Numbered from the stretch's first letter, positions 14,120-23,011 are shown. The stretch: DNA of 36,099 nt from Prolixibacteraceae bacterium (GCA_025210775.1 JAOARB010000008.1:1-36099), one strand, 5' to 3'. Made by a program: numbers and translations. The notes: generated by a model from the letters alone, not told the origin.

Positions 14120-15124
14120 ATGGTAAAAGAGATTATTCAAATTGTTGAGACTAAAGGTACACCGAAATATAAGCAGTTGATCGAGGCGATCCTAAATGCG
14201 ATTCAAGAAAAAAGATTACGAAAAGGAGACAAACTAGGTTCTATAAATGACTTTTGTAAAGCTTTTGGTTTCTCTAGAGATACGGTGATGTTGTCTTTTA
14301 ATGATTTGAAATCAAGGGGTATTTTAGTGTCTCAACCAGGGAAAGGTGTTTATGTGGCTGATGATAATATTCAAGTAGCACATCGTGTTTTTGTTTTGTT
14401 TGATGAGCTTAACTCTTTTAAGGAGGATCTATATAATGCTTTTGTTCAATCTTTATCTCCAGAGACAAAAGTGGATATCTTTTTCCATCATTTTAATAGA
14501 GACTTGTTTGAGAAACTAATAGCTTCTTCTGTAGGAAGATATACTTCTTATGTGATCATGCCAGCCATGTTTAATGATATAGAGAAACTACTGGAGCCGC
14601 TGCCAAATAATAAAGTTTATCTTCTGGATCGATACTATCAAAATCTTTCGAAATATCCCGTTTTGTATCAGGATTTTGAGAAGGATGTTTACCATGGACT
14701 TTTGTCTCATATTGAGCGAGTGCGTCGATATTCAAAATTGGTCATGTTATTCCCTGGAGGCAAAGAGCCAGAAGGTCGTTTAAAGGGATTTAGAAATTTT
14801 TGTGATGATCATGGGTTTGACCATGAAATAATACGCTCTCTTGAGGGACGTAGTATCGTAAAAGGGGAAGCTTACCTTATTCCGTCAGATAGAAATCTTG
14901 TTTCTATAGTGAAATCTGCTGACCACTTGGGATATAAACTTGGAGAGGATATTGGTATTATCTCTTTTAATGATACCGTACTGAAAGAGGTCGTTTCGGG
15001 TGGAATTACAACGATTTCTACGGATTTTAAACGTATGGGGCACCGTTTGGCTGAGGCTGTATTAAACCAAGAGTTTATTTGTGAAAGAAATGATAGTGGG
15101 ATGATTCTTCGAAATTCATTGTAG
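14120..15124 (+). CDS. GntR-type regulator with LacI-like sugar-sensing domain
   Basis: The 334-residue protein starts with a GntR winged helix (about 10-82): PKYKQLIEAILNAIQEKRLR, INDFCKAFGFSRDTVMLSFN and LKSRGILVSQPGKGVYV. Residues about 88-334 look like a periplasmic-binding-protein fold as in LacI: SYVIMPAMFN, KVYLLDRYY, KLVMLFPGGKEPEGRLKGF, DIGIISFNDT and ITTISTDFKRMGHRLAEAVL. This combination in Bacteroidota (AraR-like) controls sugar genes in response to the sugar or a derivative. It lies between galM (divergent) and galK-galT (same strand), so it is the likely galactose regulator. Repeated ACTAGTTG boxes in both control regions support this. The exact ligand is inference. Confidence 0.85.
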   Translation: MVKEIIQIVETKGTPKYKQLIEAILNAIQEKRLRKGDKLGSINDFCKAFGFSRDTVMLSFNDLKSRGILVSQPGKGVYVADDNIQVAHRVFVLFDELNSFKEDLYNAFVQSLSPETKVDIFFHHFNRDLFEKLIASSVGRYTSYVIMPAMFNDIEKLLEPLPNNKVYLLDRYYQNLSKYPVLYQDFEKDVYHGLLSHIERVRRYSKLVMLFPGGKEPEGRLKGFRNFCDDHGFDHEIIRSLEGRSIVKGEAYLIPSDRNLVSIVKSADHLGYKLGEDIGIISFNDTVLKEVVSGGITTISTDFKRMGHRLAEAVLNQEFICERNDSGMILRNSL

Positions 15125-15206
15125 AAATGGTTGTGTTATGGCTTGTATAAGAGGTTTTTAGATGTAAAAAAGGTTGTTTGTTATGCTTTATAACATTTCT
15201 CTGTTA

Positions 15207-15237
15207 TTTGTATAAATAACAAAAGAATATACTTTTA
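15207..15237 (+). promoter_or_regulatory. galKT promoter
   Basis: TTTG at 15207-15210 is followed after 19 bases by TACTTTTA (15230-15237; 7 of 8 to TAnnTTTG), the expected Bacteroidota spacing. Transcription would start near 15243, just before the palindrome at 15249. Confidence 0.55.
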
Positions 15238-15248
15238 CCTACCAGTAC

Positions 15249-15258
15249 CAACTAGTTG
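15249..15258. promoter_or_regulatory. Palindrome CAACTAGTTG before galK, candidate operator
   Basis: This perfect 10-bp palindrome lies just downstream of the predicted start of transcription, a position suited to repression. It shares ACTAGTTG with the galM-regulator intergenic region. Confidence 0.5.
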
Positions 15259-15300
15259 TGTTTGGTGGAATAAGTATTAACGATTAGATTTTTTACAGCT

Positions 15301-16461
15301 ATGAATATACAAGATCTTAAAAGCAAGTTTATTGAAAAGTATGGAGAGGGAGAAGTGGACGTGTTTTTTTCTCCAGGAAGAGTGAACCTTATTGGGGAGC
15401 ATACGGATTATAATGGTGGGTATGTTTTTCCATGTGCTTTAACTTTTGGAACTTATTGTTTGGTTCGTAGGGTAGAAAGAGCTTCTTTTCGTTTTGCTTC
15501 TTTAAATCTGCCTTTTCAAGCAGAGTTATCTTTTGATCAGTTGACCAAGCCATTGGATGATAAATGGGTAAATTATCCTTTGGGTGTGATTGCTCAATTT
15601 GTGAAAAGAGGGATTACTTTCGAGCAAGGTGCCGATTTAATGTTTTATGGTAATGTACCTAATGGAGCTGGATTGTCTTCTTCTGCAGCATTGGAAGTGG
15701 TTACTGCAGTGGCTTTAAACGACGTTTATTCTTGTGGATTGGATCGTGTCGAATTGGTTAAAATGAGTCAAAAGGCAGAGCACGAATTTGCTGGTGTTCA
15801 TTGTGGTATTATGGATCAGTTTGCTTCAGGCATGGGGGCTAAAGACCACGCTATCTTCTTAAATTGTGATACATTAGAATACGATTTGGTTCCCGTGAAA
15901 TTGGAAGGAGCTAAAATTGTGATTAGTAATACCAATAGTCCTCATAAATTAGATTCAGGAAAATATAACGAGCGTGTTGCAGAGTGTAATCAAGCTGTAA
16001 AAGCCATTTGTGAAAAGAGAGAGATTAAAAACTTAGGAGAGTTGTCTTTGGATGATTTTGATTCCCTTTCTGGTATGATTGCAGATGAGGTGGTACGTCG
16101 TAGAGCCCATCATGTGGTTTCTGAGATCCAAAGAACTAGCGATGCGGTAGCTGAATTGAAAAAAGGCAATATTGATGTGTTTGGTCAATTGATGAATGCT
16201 TCGCATGATTCATTAAGAGACGATTATGAGGTGACTGGTTTGCATCTTGATACCATGGTTGAGGAAGCACGTAAGATTGATGGTGTTATTGGATCACGTA
16301 TGACTGGTGGTGGTTTCGGAGGTTGTACCGTTTCGATTGTTAAAGATGAAGCGGTGGATCAATTTATTGAACAAGTAGGAGCTGGCTATAAATCGAAAAC
16401 AGGTATTACTCCTGAATTCTATGTAGCTGAAATTGGTGATGGCGGATGTAAAATCGGTTAA
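15301..16461 (+). CDS. galK: Galactokinase
   Basis: The 386-residue GHMP kinase phosphorylates alpha-D-galactose at C1 with ATP, the first committed Leloir step. The galactokinase signature is at 26-40 (GRVNLIGEHTDYNGG), the ATP loop at 118-132 (NVPNGAGLSSSAALE), catalytic D172 in GIMDQFASG, and the GHMP C-terminal motif at 334-344 (MTGGGFGGCTV). Length matches the family. It starts 176 bases after the regulator stop behind its own promoter and candidate operator. galT follows after 13 bases, so the two form an operon. Confidence 0.97.
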   Translation: MNIQDLKSKFIEKYGEGEVDVFFSPGRVNLIGEHTDYNGGYVFPCALTFGTYCLVRRVERASFRFASLNLPFQAELSFDQLTKPLDDKWVNYPLGVIAQFVKRGITFEQGADLMFYGNVPNGAGLSSSAALEVVTAVALNDVYSCGLDRVELVKMSQKAEHEFAGVHCGIMDQFASGMGAKDHAIFLNCDTLEYDLVPVKLEGAKIVISNTNSPHKLDSGKYNERVAECNQAVKAICEKREIKNLGELSLDDFDSLSGMIADEVVRRRAHHVVSEIQRTSDAVAELKKGNIDVFGQLMNASHDSLRDDYEVTGLHLDTMVEEARKIDGVIGSRMTGGGFGGCTVSIVKDEAVDQFIEQVGAGYKSKTGITPEFYVAEIGDGGCKIG

Positions 16462-16474
16462 AGGGTAGGATGTT

Positions 16475-17530
16475 ATGACAATAGAAAAGTTTAATATCGA
16501 AGAGCATCCTCATCGAAGGTTTAACCCTCTTAATGGGGAATGGATACTCGTTTCACCACACCGTTCAAAACGACCTTGGCAAGGACAGGTCGAGAAAGTG
16601 GTGGAAGAGAAACGTCCTGAATATGATGAGAAATGTTATCTGTGTCCTGGCAATGAGCGTATTGGAGGACATGTGAATCCTAAATATAATGAGCCCTATT
16701 CATTTGTGAATGATTTTAGTGCGCTCTTAAATGATACACCCGAAGGGGCTGTTTCGGAAGACGATCTTTTTGTTTCAGATAGTGTAAGAGGTATTTGTAA
16801 GGTGATTTGTTTCTCTCCTCGTCATGATCTGACTATTCCAGAGATGGAGGTGGATGAGATTAAGAAAGTCGTGGATCTTTGGCAAAAAGAGTATCGAGAA
16901 TTGGGACAAAATGAGGATATTAATTTTGTTCAAATATTTGAAAATAAGGGTTCTATTATGGGGTGCTCTAATCCCCATCCTCATGGACAGATATGGGCCT
17001 CTAGTATGGTGCCTAATGAGCCTCAGAAAGAGTCGGTCTGTCAAAAAGAATATTATCAAAAACATGGACGTACTTTGCTGTCTAACTATCTTGAAAAAGA
17101 ATTAGAGAAGAAAGAGCGTATCTTGATTGAGAATGAACATTTTGTCGCTTTGATTCCTTATTGGGCCGTGTGGCCTTTTGAGACAATGATTGTGAGTAGA
17201 CGCTCTTTGTCTTCATTAGATCAATTCTCGGAAGAAGAGAAGGTGGGGCTTGCAGATATATATAAGAAGTTGACCATCATGTATGATAATCTTTTTGAGG
17301 TCTCTTTTGCATATTCGGCAGGTATTCATCAAGCTCCAACTGATGGGGAAGAACACCCTGAATGGCATTTTCATATGCATTTTTATCCTCCATTGCTTCG
17401 TTCGGCAACGGTGAAGAAATTTATGGTTGGATATGAGATGCTTGCTTCTCCTCAGAGAGATATTACAGCAGAAGGAGCTGCAAAAAGATTACGTAGTTTG
17501 TCTCCGATACATTACAAAAAGAGTAAATAA
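16475..17530 (+). CDS. galT: UDP-glucose--hexose-1-phosphate uridylyltransferase
   Basis: The 351-residue HIT-superfamily enzyme exchanges galactose-1-phosphate with UDP-glucose. The active site is [11 protein letters not shown] with nucleophile H170 and Q172. Zinc-type ligands C54 and C57 lie in CYLCPG with H117 in FSPRHDLT, and the C-terminal [12 protein letters not shown] holds the second metal-binding histidines. Close fit to the type I GalT of E. coli in motif order and length. It is co-transcribed with galK and ends in a strong terminator. No galE or galactose transporter lies nearby, so those steps are supplied elsewhere. Confidence 0.96.
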   Translation: MTIEKFNIEEHPHRRFNPLNGEWILVSPHRSKRPWQGQVEKVVEEKRPEYDEKCYLCPGNERIGGHVNPKYNEPYSFVNDFSALLNDTPEGAVSEDDLFVSDSVRGICKVICFSPRHDLTIPEMEVDEIKKVVDLWQKEYRELGQNEDINFVQIFENKGSIMGCSNPHPHGQIWASSMVPNEPQKESVCQKEYYQKHGRTLLSNYLEKELEKKERILIENEHFVALIPYWAVWPFETMIVSRRSLSSLDQFSEEEKVGLADIYKKLTIMYDNLFEVSFAYSAGIHQAPTDGEEHPEWHFHMHFYPPLLRSATVKKFMVGYEMLASPQRDITAEGAAKRLRSLSPIHYKKSK

Positions 17531-17568
17531 CTAGGGATATAAGTTCGAGTATAATATAAAATCAGCAC

Positions 17569-17607
17569 AAGAGGGGCGACCACAAATGAGTGGGACCCCT
17601 CTTTTTT
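17569..17607 (+). terminator. Terminator of galKT
   Basis: AGAGGGG (17570-17576) pairs with CCCCTCT, with an inner CCAC/GTGG helix, followed by a T run. It lies 40 bases after the galT stop. Confidence 0.85.
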
Positions 17608-17701
17608 ATTTGGTGACGTTGTAAGGGAATAATAAAGTGATTTGTATATTTACTATGTTAATGAACGCAGAAGAATCTATATATTGATTTTTGTCTTTAA
17701 T

Positions 17702-17726
17702 CAACAATTGGAAAAACCAACTGTTG
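17702..17726 (+). promoter_or_regulatory. Hairpin in the leader of the metallophosphoesterase gene
   Basis: CAACAATTGG pairs with CCAACTGTTG around AAAAA with one mismatch, then TTATTT. It lies about 28 bases before the ATG. The gene also has AAGGAG at 17739-17744, an unusually clear Shine-Dalgarno for Bacteroidota. The hairpin may limit or protect the transcript. Confidence 0.35.
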
Positions 17727-17753
17727 TTATTTATATGAAAAGGAGTCGAGTTT

Positions 17754-18674
17754 ATGGGATACGATATAATAGGAGATATACATGGGCATGCCGATCATCT
17801 AGAGTCTTTATTGGATAAGTTAGGTTATCAAATAGAGAATGGCGTTTGGTCACATCCTACAAGAAAGGTTATTTTTTGTGGTGATTTTATCAATAGGGGG
17901 CCTAAAATTGTAGAAACAATCCATATTGTGCGTAGTATGTGTGAAGCTGGGAATGCAATGACGGTTCTTGGTAATCACGAATTCAGCCTTATCCTATGGC
18001 ATGCTTTTAAAGAAAAGAAAATGTTGCCTCCTGCCTTGATACGAAAAGCTGGAAACCAATCTAAGACAACCAGAGATGCCTATAAGCAAATGGATTTATC
18101 AATGGATAAAGACATGAAATGGCTTCGCAAACAAGCACTCTTTTTAGATCTTCCTGAGCTTAGAGTCGTTCATGCTTGTTGGGATCAACAGGCTATCGAT
18201 GCCGTTGTGGACTATCAATTTGATGGAAAACTAAAGAAATCGATCCTTCGTCGTATTGTTTTACAAAATGAAGAGATACTGCAACATATATCTAGGATTG
18301 TACAAGGACCAATAATGAATATGCCATCTGATCTAAAGGTGGTATGCAATAGAGGATTAAATAGAAAAAGTTTTAGAGTTAAATGGTGGTGTAATCCTTT
18401 ACCAACGACTTTTGGTGAACTCTGTTTTGAGGGACGCTATCTTCTGCCTAACTATACCATCCCGTCTGAGATTATGCCTCAGATTAATATTTACGACCCT
18501 TCTGAACCAACTGTTTTTTGTGGTCATTATTGTAGATCAGAAGGTGCGCAAATATTGTCTCGTAATGTGGTTTGTGTTGATTCTTGTATTAGCCATTCAG
18601 GAATACTATCAGCCTATCGCTATAATCCAGACGAACTTCTATCTACAGATCATATTGTGACGGTTATTCAGTAG
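17754..18674 (+). CDS. Calcineurin-like metallophosphoesterase (PrpE/ApaH-like)
   Basis: The 306-residue protein has the metal-binding blocks in order: GDIHGH (D8, H10), CGDFINRGP (D44, R48), VLGNHE (N74, H75), VVHACW (about 140) and FCGHYCR (about 254). This is the order of the symmetrical diadenosine tetraphosphatase and PrpE-like serine/threonine phosphatase group. The substrate, either Np4N or phosphoprotein, is not resolved. There is no signal peptide, so it is cytoplasmic. AAGGAG 9 bases before ATG fixes the start. Its stop codon TAG abuts the stop codon of the opposing YciO-like gene with no gap, so the two transcripts overlap as antisense at the 3' ends. Confidence 0.8.
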   Translation: MGYDIIGDIHGHADHLESLLDKLGYQIENGVWSHPTRKVIFCGDFINRGPKIVETIHIVRSMCEAGNAMTVLGNHEFSLILWHAFKEKKMLPPALIRKAGNQSKTTRDAYKQMDLSMDKDMKWLRKQALFLDLPELRVVHACWDQQAIDAVVDYQFDGKLKKSILRRIVLQNEEILQHISRIVQGPIMNMPSDLKVVCNRGLNRKSFRVKWWCNPLPTTFGELCFEGRYLLPNYTIPSEIMPQINIYDPSEPTVFCGHYCRSEGAQILSRNVVCVDSCISHSGILSAYRYNPDELLSTDHIVTVIQ

Positions 18675-19286
18675 TTAATCTACTTTACCTAATCCTTGAC
18701 GAATGATCTTTATTTCATCTTTGGTGCAATCAATCACTGTAGAAGGAATGTTTCCACCAGTCCCTCCATCTACCATAAGGTCGATATGGTTTTCATATCT
18801 TTCATAGATAAGTTCTGGATCGGTTGTATATTCAATCACCTTATCTTCATCATAAACAGAAGTAGAAAGAATAGGGGCATCTAGTTGACGAACCAACTCT
18901 CTAACGATATTATTATCAGGAATACGTATTCCGATGGTCTTCTTTTTGTTTTTTAACATCTTGGGAACCTTGTTATTGGCTTCCAAAATAAAGGTGTAAG
19001 GACCAGGCAGTAATCGTTTCATTAACTTAAAGACATCATTCGAGATAGGCTTGCAGTATTGGGATAACTGTGTGAAATCGTGACAAATAAAAGAAAAAGA
19101 TGCTTTTTCTGCTTTTATTCCTTTAATTTTGGCGACTCTATCGATGGCTTTCTGTTCATTAATATTACATCCGATACCATAGATGGTGTCTGTTGGATAT
19201 ATGATTACTCCACCTGTTTCAAGCACGGCTAGCGCTTGATCCATGTTTCTTTGTTGTGGAGCGTCGGGATGAATGGAAATATACAT
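18675..19286 (-). CDS. YrdC/YciO-family protein
   Basis: The 203-residue protein has the YrdC fold start GGVIIYPTDTIYGIGCN (25-41), the nucleotide and carbamoyl-binding region. Later blocks include LLPGPYTFILEAN, KKTIGIRIPDN, APILSTSVYD and STVIDCTKDEIKIIRQG. The true TsaC/Sua5 threonylcarbamoyl-AMP synthases have a KxR motif after the first block. Here that place reads KIKGIKAEKASFSFICHD, closer to YciO. I therefore call it the YciO branch, whose cellular role is less settled, though databases often label such proteins L-threonylcarbamoyladenylate synthase. Single gene, convergent with the phosphoesterase. Confidence 0.8.
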   Translation of the reverse strand: MYISIHPDAPQQRNMDQALAVLETGGVIIYPTDTIYGIGCNINEQKAIDRVAKIKGIKAEKASFSFICHDFTQLSQYCKPISNDVFKLMKRLLPGPYTFILEANNKVPKMLKNKKKTIGIRIPDNNIVRELVRQLDAPILSTSVYDEDKVIEYTTDPELIYERYENHIDLMVDGGTGGNIPSTVIDCTKDEIKIIRQGLGKVD

Positions 19287-19315
19287 AGATTGAAAGTTTA
19301 TATATAAGTAGACTC

Positions 19316-19323
19316 TATATTTG
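19316..19323 (+). promoter_or_regulatory. -7 element of the MATE-mnmD operon
   Basis: TATATTTG is an exact consensus match. TTGA at 19290-19293 lies 22 bases upstream as a weak -33. The start codon is 30 bases downstream. Confidence 0.55.
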
Positions 19324-19353
19324 TAAAGTTAATATTTTAAAATCTATATTACA

Positions 19354-20799
19354 TTGAAAACAACAAATGATCTGACGCAGGGCTCTATAGTGAAAGCTCT
19401 ACTTAAATTAGCAACTCCTATCATTGGGATGTCTTTCTTACAGATGGCATACAATATGATTGACATGATGTGGCTTGGTCGTGTGGGTTCGGAAGCCGTG
19501 ACTGCTGTTGGTACGGCAACTTTCTTTACATGGTTGGGAGTATCTGTGATGCTTATTACAAAAGTGGCTACTGAGGTAGGTGTCTCTCAGCGTCTGGGCG
19601 CAAAGAAGAATGAAGAAGCAAGTTTATTTGCAGGTAATGCGATCACTTGGATGCTGATATTATCTGTCGCTTATGGGATCTTTACCTATATTGCTGCACC
19701 TTGGCTTATTAGTTTCTTTGAACTAGATAGTGCAGAAGTTATAAAGATGTTTATTGGCTATTTGCAAATAATTGCATTGGGTGCCCCTTTTTACTATATG
19801 AACCAACCCTTAACAGGTATCTTTACGGGTGCTGGAAATAGTTCTTTACCATTTATGGCCACAACAATTGGTTTGGTTGTAAACTTAGTTATTGACCCTA
19901 TATTTATTTTTGGATATGGACCTATCCCTGGAATGGGAGTGGAAGGAGCAGCATGGGCAACCATCCTATCTAAATTTATTGTTACTTATATTTTGATATT
20001 AACTCTTAAGAAGAATATTATCAACCTTCCTATTGCATTGGAACACTTTAAGATGAAATGGGAGATGACCAAGGAGATATTCCGCGTTGGAACACCTGTA
20101 GGTTTGCAGAGTGGTTTGTTTGCTTGTTTTGCGATAGTCCTTGGTCGTATTATTTCTCAATGGGGATATCTTCCTATTGCTGTTCAGACTGTTGGTGCAC
20201 AAATTGAGTCCATCTCATGGATGACTGTTGAGGGGCTTGCGACCGCATTGGCTTCTTTTACAGGGCAAAACTTTGGAGCTAAAAAATGGGAGCGTATATA
20301 TAAAGGTTTCTTGGTTTCCGTTGGATTAAGTGTTGCCTTAGGTATTGTGGTAGGAACCATGTTTATCTTCTTTGGTGGAGAGATCTTCGGATTATTTATC
20401 AATGAGCCAGAAGCAATACGTTTAGGTGGTATCTATTTCTTTATACTAGGATTGAGTCAGTTGTTTATGTGTTTAGAGATTGCTACTTCTGGTGCTTTCT
20501 ACGGTTTAGGTAAAACGAATGCTCCTTCAATTGTGGGGATCACTTTTACTGGATTGAGAATCCCATTGGCATTGTGGCTTACTTCTATTCCTGCTCTTGG
20601 AATGACTGGAGTATGGTGGAGTATCTCTATCTCATCTTTTGTTAAAGGTATTATTCTTTTTGTATGGTTCCTGATTTTTATTTTGCTCCATCCAGAAAAA
20701 GATAAATCAAAACTAATTGGGAAAAGATGGGTTCGCTTTTTACCTATGAGAGTACGTCAACAGATTATGGAATCATCTATAAATCATAATGAAAAATAA
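19354..20799 (+). CDS. MATE-family multidrug/metabolite exporter
   Basis: The 481-residue inner-membrane protein should have about 12 helices in two MatE halves. Typical segments are LLKLATPIIGMSFLQMAYNMIDMMWLGRVG near the N-terminus and the second-half counterpart FRVGTPVGLQSGLFACFAIV with GAQIESISWM and ASFTGQNFGAKK. These antiporters use sodium or proton gradients to expel cationic or other compounds. The start is TTG at 19354 (MKTTNDLTQGS). No ATG exists upstream in frame, and the next internal Met lies inside the first helix, so TTG is needed for a full N-terminus. The 3' end overlaps mnmD by 11 bp. Confidence 0.88.
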   Translation: MKTTNDLTQGSIVKALLKLATPIIGMSFLQMAYNMIDMMWLGRVGSEAVTAVGTATFFTWLGVSVMLITKVATEVGVSQRLGAKKNEEASLFAGNAITWMLILSVAYGIFTYIAAPWLISFFELDSAEVIKMFIGYLQIIALGAPFYYMNQPLTGIFTGAGNSSLPFMATTIGLVVNLVIDPIFIFGYGPIPGMGVEGAAWATILSKFIVTYILILTLKKNIINLPIALEHFKMKWEMTKEIFRVGTPVGLQSGLFACFAIVLGRIISQWGYLPIAVQTVGAQIESISWMTVEGLATALASFTGQNFGAKKWERIYKGFLVSVGLSVALGIVVGTMFIFFGGEIFGLFINEPEAIRLGGIYFFILGLSQLFMCLEIATSGAFYGLGKTNAPSIVGITFTGLRIPLALWLTSIPALGMTGVWWSISISSFVKGIILFVWFLIFILLHPEKDKSKLIGKRWVRFLPMRVRQQIMESSINHNEK

Positions 20800-21472
20800 A
20801 GAGTTAAAACGTTCTGTTGAAAAGACAGAAGATGGTAGTGTGACTCTATTTGTCCCTGAACTGAATGAACATTATCATTCAGTTCATGGTGCTATTCAAG
20901 AGTCTAATCATGTATTTATCGATGCGGGACTTCACGCTGTAGAAAAAGAGTCAATCACTATTTTAGAGGCTGGTTTTGGTACAGGTTTGAATGCCCTTCT
21001 AACCTATTTCGATACTTTGCAAAGTGGCAAGAAGGTGCATTTTGTAACCTTGGAAAAGTATCCATTGCAAAGTGCCGAATATGAGGTGCTAAATTACGGT
21101 GCCCTAGTAAATAAAGAAGAGGGGGAGTCTGTCCTAAAACAATTGCATGAGGCCCTATGGAACCAAAAAGTGGAGATCTCTGACCATTTCTCTATAACGA
21201 AATGTCATGTAGATATGAAAGAGGTCGTTTGGCAAGATATTCCTGCCATTGATTTGGTCTATTTTGATGCTTTTGCCCCAGATAAACAGCCTGATTTATG
21301 GAGTGATGAGATCTTTCAATCTATCGTGGATAGAATGAATAAAGAAGCAATATTTACAACCTATTGTGCTAAAGGTGTTGTTCGAAGATCTTTACAAGCA
21401 GCTGGACTTACGATGGAACGCCTTCCTGGTCCTCCAGGTAAAAGAGAGATGTTACGTGGTCAAAAGCGTTAA
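20789..21472 (+). CDS. mnmD: tRNA 5-methylaminomethyl-2-thiouridine methyltransferase domain
   Basis: The 227-residue protein is the methyltransferase part of bifunctional MnmC as a stand-alone enzyme, usual in Bacteroidota. It makes the last methylation of mnm5s2U34 in tRNA wobble positions. SAM motif I is ILEAGFGTGLNALL (58-71), with an acidic strand-2 residue in FVTLEKYPL. The MnmC block is IDLVYFDAFAPDKQPDLWS, followed by TYCAKGVVRRSLQAAG and the tail PGPPGKREMLRG. No FAD-dependent MnmC2 domain follows. It starts within the last 11 bases of the MATE gene, so it is translationally coupled to it. Confidence 0.9.
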   Translation: MKNKELKRSVEKTEDGSVTLFVPELNEHYHSVHGAIQESNHVFIDAGLHAVEKESITILEAGFGTGLNALLTYFDTLQSGKKVHFVTLEKYPLQSAEYEVLNYGALVNKEEGESVLKQLHEALWNQKVEISDHFSITKCHVDMKEVVWQDIPAIDLVYFDAFAPDKQPDLWSDEIFQSIVDRMNKEAIFTTYCAKGVVRRSLQAAGLTMERLPGPPGKREMLRGQKR

Positions 21473-21530
21473 CATCATGTTAATATGTTGAATTTATTAT
21501 GGTTCTGTATTATTATTCTCTGAAAAGCAT

Positions 21531-21538
21531 TATCTTCG
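21531..21538 (+). promoter_or_regulatory. -7-like element of the FKBP gene pair
   Basis: TATCTTCG matches TAnnTTTG at 7 of 8 positions, 34 bases before the ATG at 21573. Confidence 0.35.
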
Positions 21539-21572
21539 AGTTTTAAATATTACATATAATTGAAATAGAAAG

Positions 21573-22181
21573 ATGGCAGAAACATTTACATCTCCTAAAC
21601 AAAAATTAAGCTATGCTTTAGGTCTTAGCATCGCTTCAAATATCATTGGTGCTGGTATTAAAGAAATTGAATCAGAACAAGTTGTTGCAGCATTGAATGA
21701 TGCTTTAAACGGATCTGATCTTAAAATGTCAGCAGAAGAAGCGAATGCAACTATTCAACAATATCTTCAAGAGTTACAGTCGAAAGCTGGACAAGTGAAC
21801 AAAGAAGCTGGTGAAGCTTTCCTTAAAGAAAATGCGACCAAAGAAGGTGTATCTGTAATGGATTGCGGTATTCAATATATCGTGCTTCAAGAAGGTGAAG
21901 GAGCAAAACCAACTCTTGAATCTCAAGTTAAATGTCATTACCATGGTACTTTGATTGATGGTTCTGTTTTTGATAGTTCTGTTGAGCGTAATGATCCAGC
22001 TACTTTCCCTCTTAATGGTGTTATCCAAGGATGGCAGATTGCTTTGCAAGAGATGCAAGTAGGAGAGAAAAGACGTCTTTTTATTCCTTCTGATTTGGCT
22101 TACGGAGAAAGAGGTGCTGGTGGTGCTATTCAACCAAATGCAACACTTATCTTTGAAGTTGAATTATTAGAGATTGTCTAA
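21573..22181 (+). CDS. Cytoplasmic FKBP-type peptidyl-prolyl isomerase
   Basis: Residues 1-85 of this 202-residue protein are an FKBP_N dimerisation region (KLSYALGLSIASNI, SAEEANATIQQYLQEL). Residues 95-202 form the FKBP domain: IQYIVLQEGEGAKPT, VKCHYHGTLIDGSVFDSSVE, GVIQGWQIALQEMQVGEKRR, LAYGERGAGGAIQPNATL and FEVELLEI. Pocket residues Y, F, D, W and Y are all present, so it should catalyse proline isomerisation. It resembles FklB/FkpA but lacks a signal peptide. A paralogous lipoprotein follows, suggesting local duplication with one copy moved to the envelope. Confidence 0.9.
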   Translation: MAETFTSPKQKLSYALGLSIASNIIGAGIKEIESEQVVAALNDALNGSDLKMSAEEANATIQQYLQELQSKAGQVNKEAGEAFLKENATKEGVSVMDCGIQYIVLQEGEGAKPTLESQVKCHYHGTLIDGSVFDSSVERNDPATFPLNGVIQGWQIALQEMQVGEKRRLFIPSDLAYGERGAGGAIQPNATLIFEVELLEIV

Positions 22182-22224
22182 CTAGATCGAATATATACTC
22201 GAAAAATAAATAAACTTGAATAAT

Positions 22225-22944
22225 ATGAAACTTAAGAATTTTGCTTACGCACTAACTGTTGGTGGTGCTTTCGCTTTTGCTTCTTGCCAAACTGGTGTAA
22301 AAGATCAACCTCTTAAAACACAAGCTGACTCTACTTCTTATGCAATTGGTGCTGATATGGGAGAAGGTCTTGTTAAAAACCTAGAGAATGCTCCAGGTGG
22401 AACAGAATTGAAATCTGAAATTATCTTGGCTGCAATTCAAACTGCAATCAATAAAGGGGAGACAAAACTTACTGCAGAAGAGCGTCAGCAAGTGATTCGT
22501 ACTTTCTTTACTCAACAACAAGAGAAAGTTGCTCAAGATAACCTTGAAAAAGGAGAGAAATTTCTTGAGGAAAACAAATCAAAAGAAGGTGTTGTAACAA
22601 CAGAATCAGGTCTTCAATACCAAGTAGTTAAATTAGGTGAAGGTAAACTTCCTACAGATGAAAATACTGTAAAAGTACACTATACTGGACGTCTTCTACC
22701 AGATGCAAATAATCCAGAAGGTAAAGTATTTGATAGTTCAATTGAGCGTAATAAGCCTGTTGAATTCCCAGTTACTGGCGTTATTAAAGGATGGACTGAA
22801 GTTCTTAAGTTGATGCCTGTAGGATCAGAATATAAAGTATTTATTCCTGCTGAATTGGCTTATGGTAAGAATGGTGCTGGTCGTGATATCGGACCAAACT
22901 CTACTTTAGTTTTTGATGTTCAATTGCTTGAAATCGTAAAATAA
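22225..22944 (+). CDS. Lipoprotein FKBP-type peptidyl-prolyl isomerase
   Basis: I chose the ATG at 22225 over the TTG at 22216, since it gives the compact signal MKLKNFAYALTVGGAFAFAS with lipidated Cys directly after. The mature protein has an FKBP_N region (ADSTSYAIGADMGEGL to TAEERQQVIRTFF) and a C-terminal FKBP domain: LQYQVVKLGEGKLP, VKVHYTGRLLPD, VFDSSIERN, GVIKGWTEVLKLMPVGSEYK, LAYGKNGAGRDIGPNSTL and FDVQLLEIVK. It is an envelope folding factor like FkpA but membrane-anchored. It is the paralogue of the gene 43 bases upstream, probably the same operon, and ends in a terminator. Confidence 0.9.
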   Translation: MKLKNFAYALTVGGAFAFASCQTGVKDQPLKTQADSTSYAIGADMGEGLVKNLENAPGGTELKSEIILAAIQTAINKGETKLTAEERQQVIRTFFTQQQEKVAQDNLEKGEKFLEENKSKEGVVTTESGLQYQVVKLGEGKLPTDENTVKVHYTGRLLPDANNPEGKVFDSSIERNKPVEFPVTGVIKGWTEVLKLMPVGSEYKVFIPAELAYGKNGAGRDIGPNSTLVFDVQLLEIVK

Positions 22945-22980
22945 TAATGGCAAGAGCCTGATATTATAAGAACATTAAAG

Positions 22981-23011
22981 AGAGATCTTCTACTAGAAGG
23001 TCTCTTTTTTT
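22981..23011 (+). terminator. Terminator of the FKBP pair
   Basis: AGAGATCTTCT pairs with AGAAGGTCTCT around a 3-base loop with one G-U, followed by TTTTTT. Confidence 0.85.

Noticed and set aside
22216..22944. TTG start nine bases earlier for the lipoprotein FKBP
   Set aside because: The ATG at 22225 gives a normal lipoprotein signal and a better start codon.
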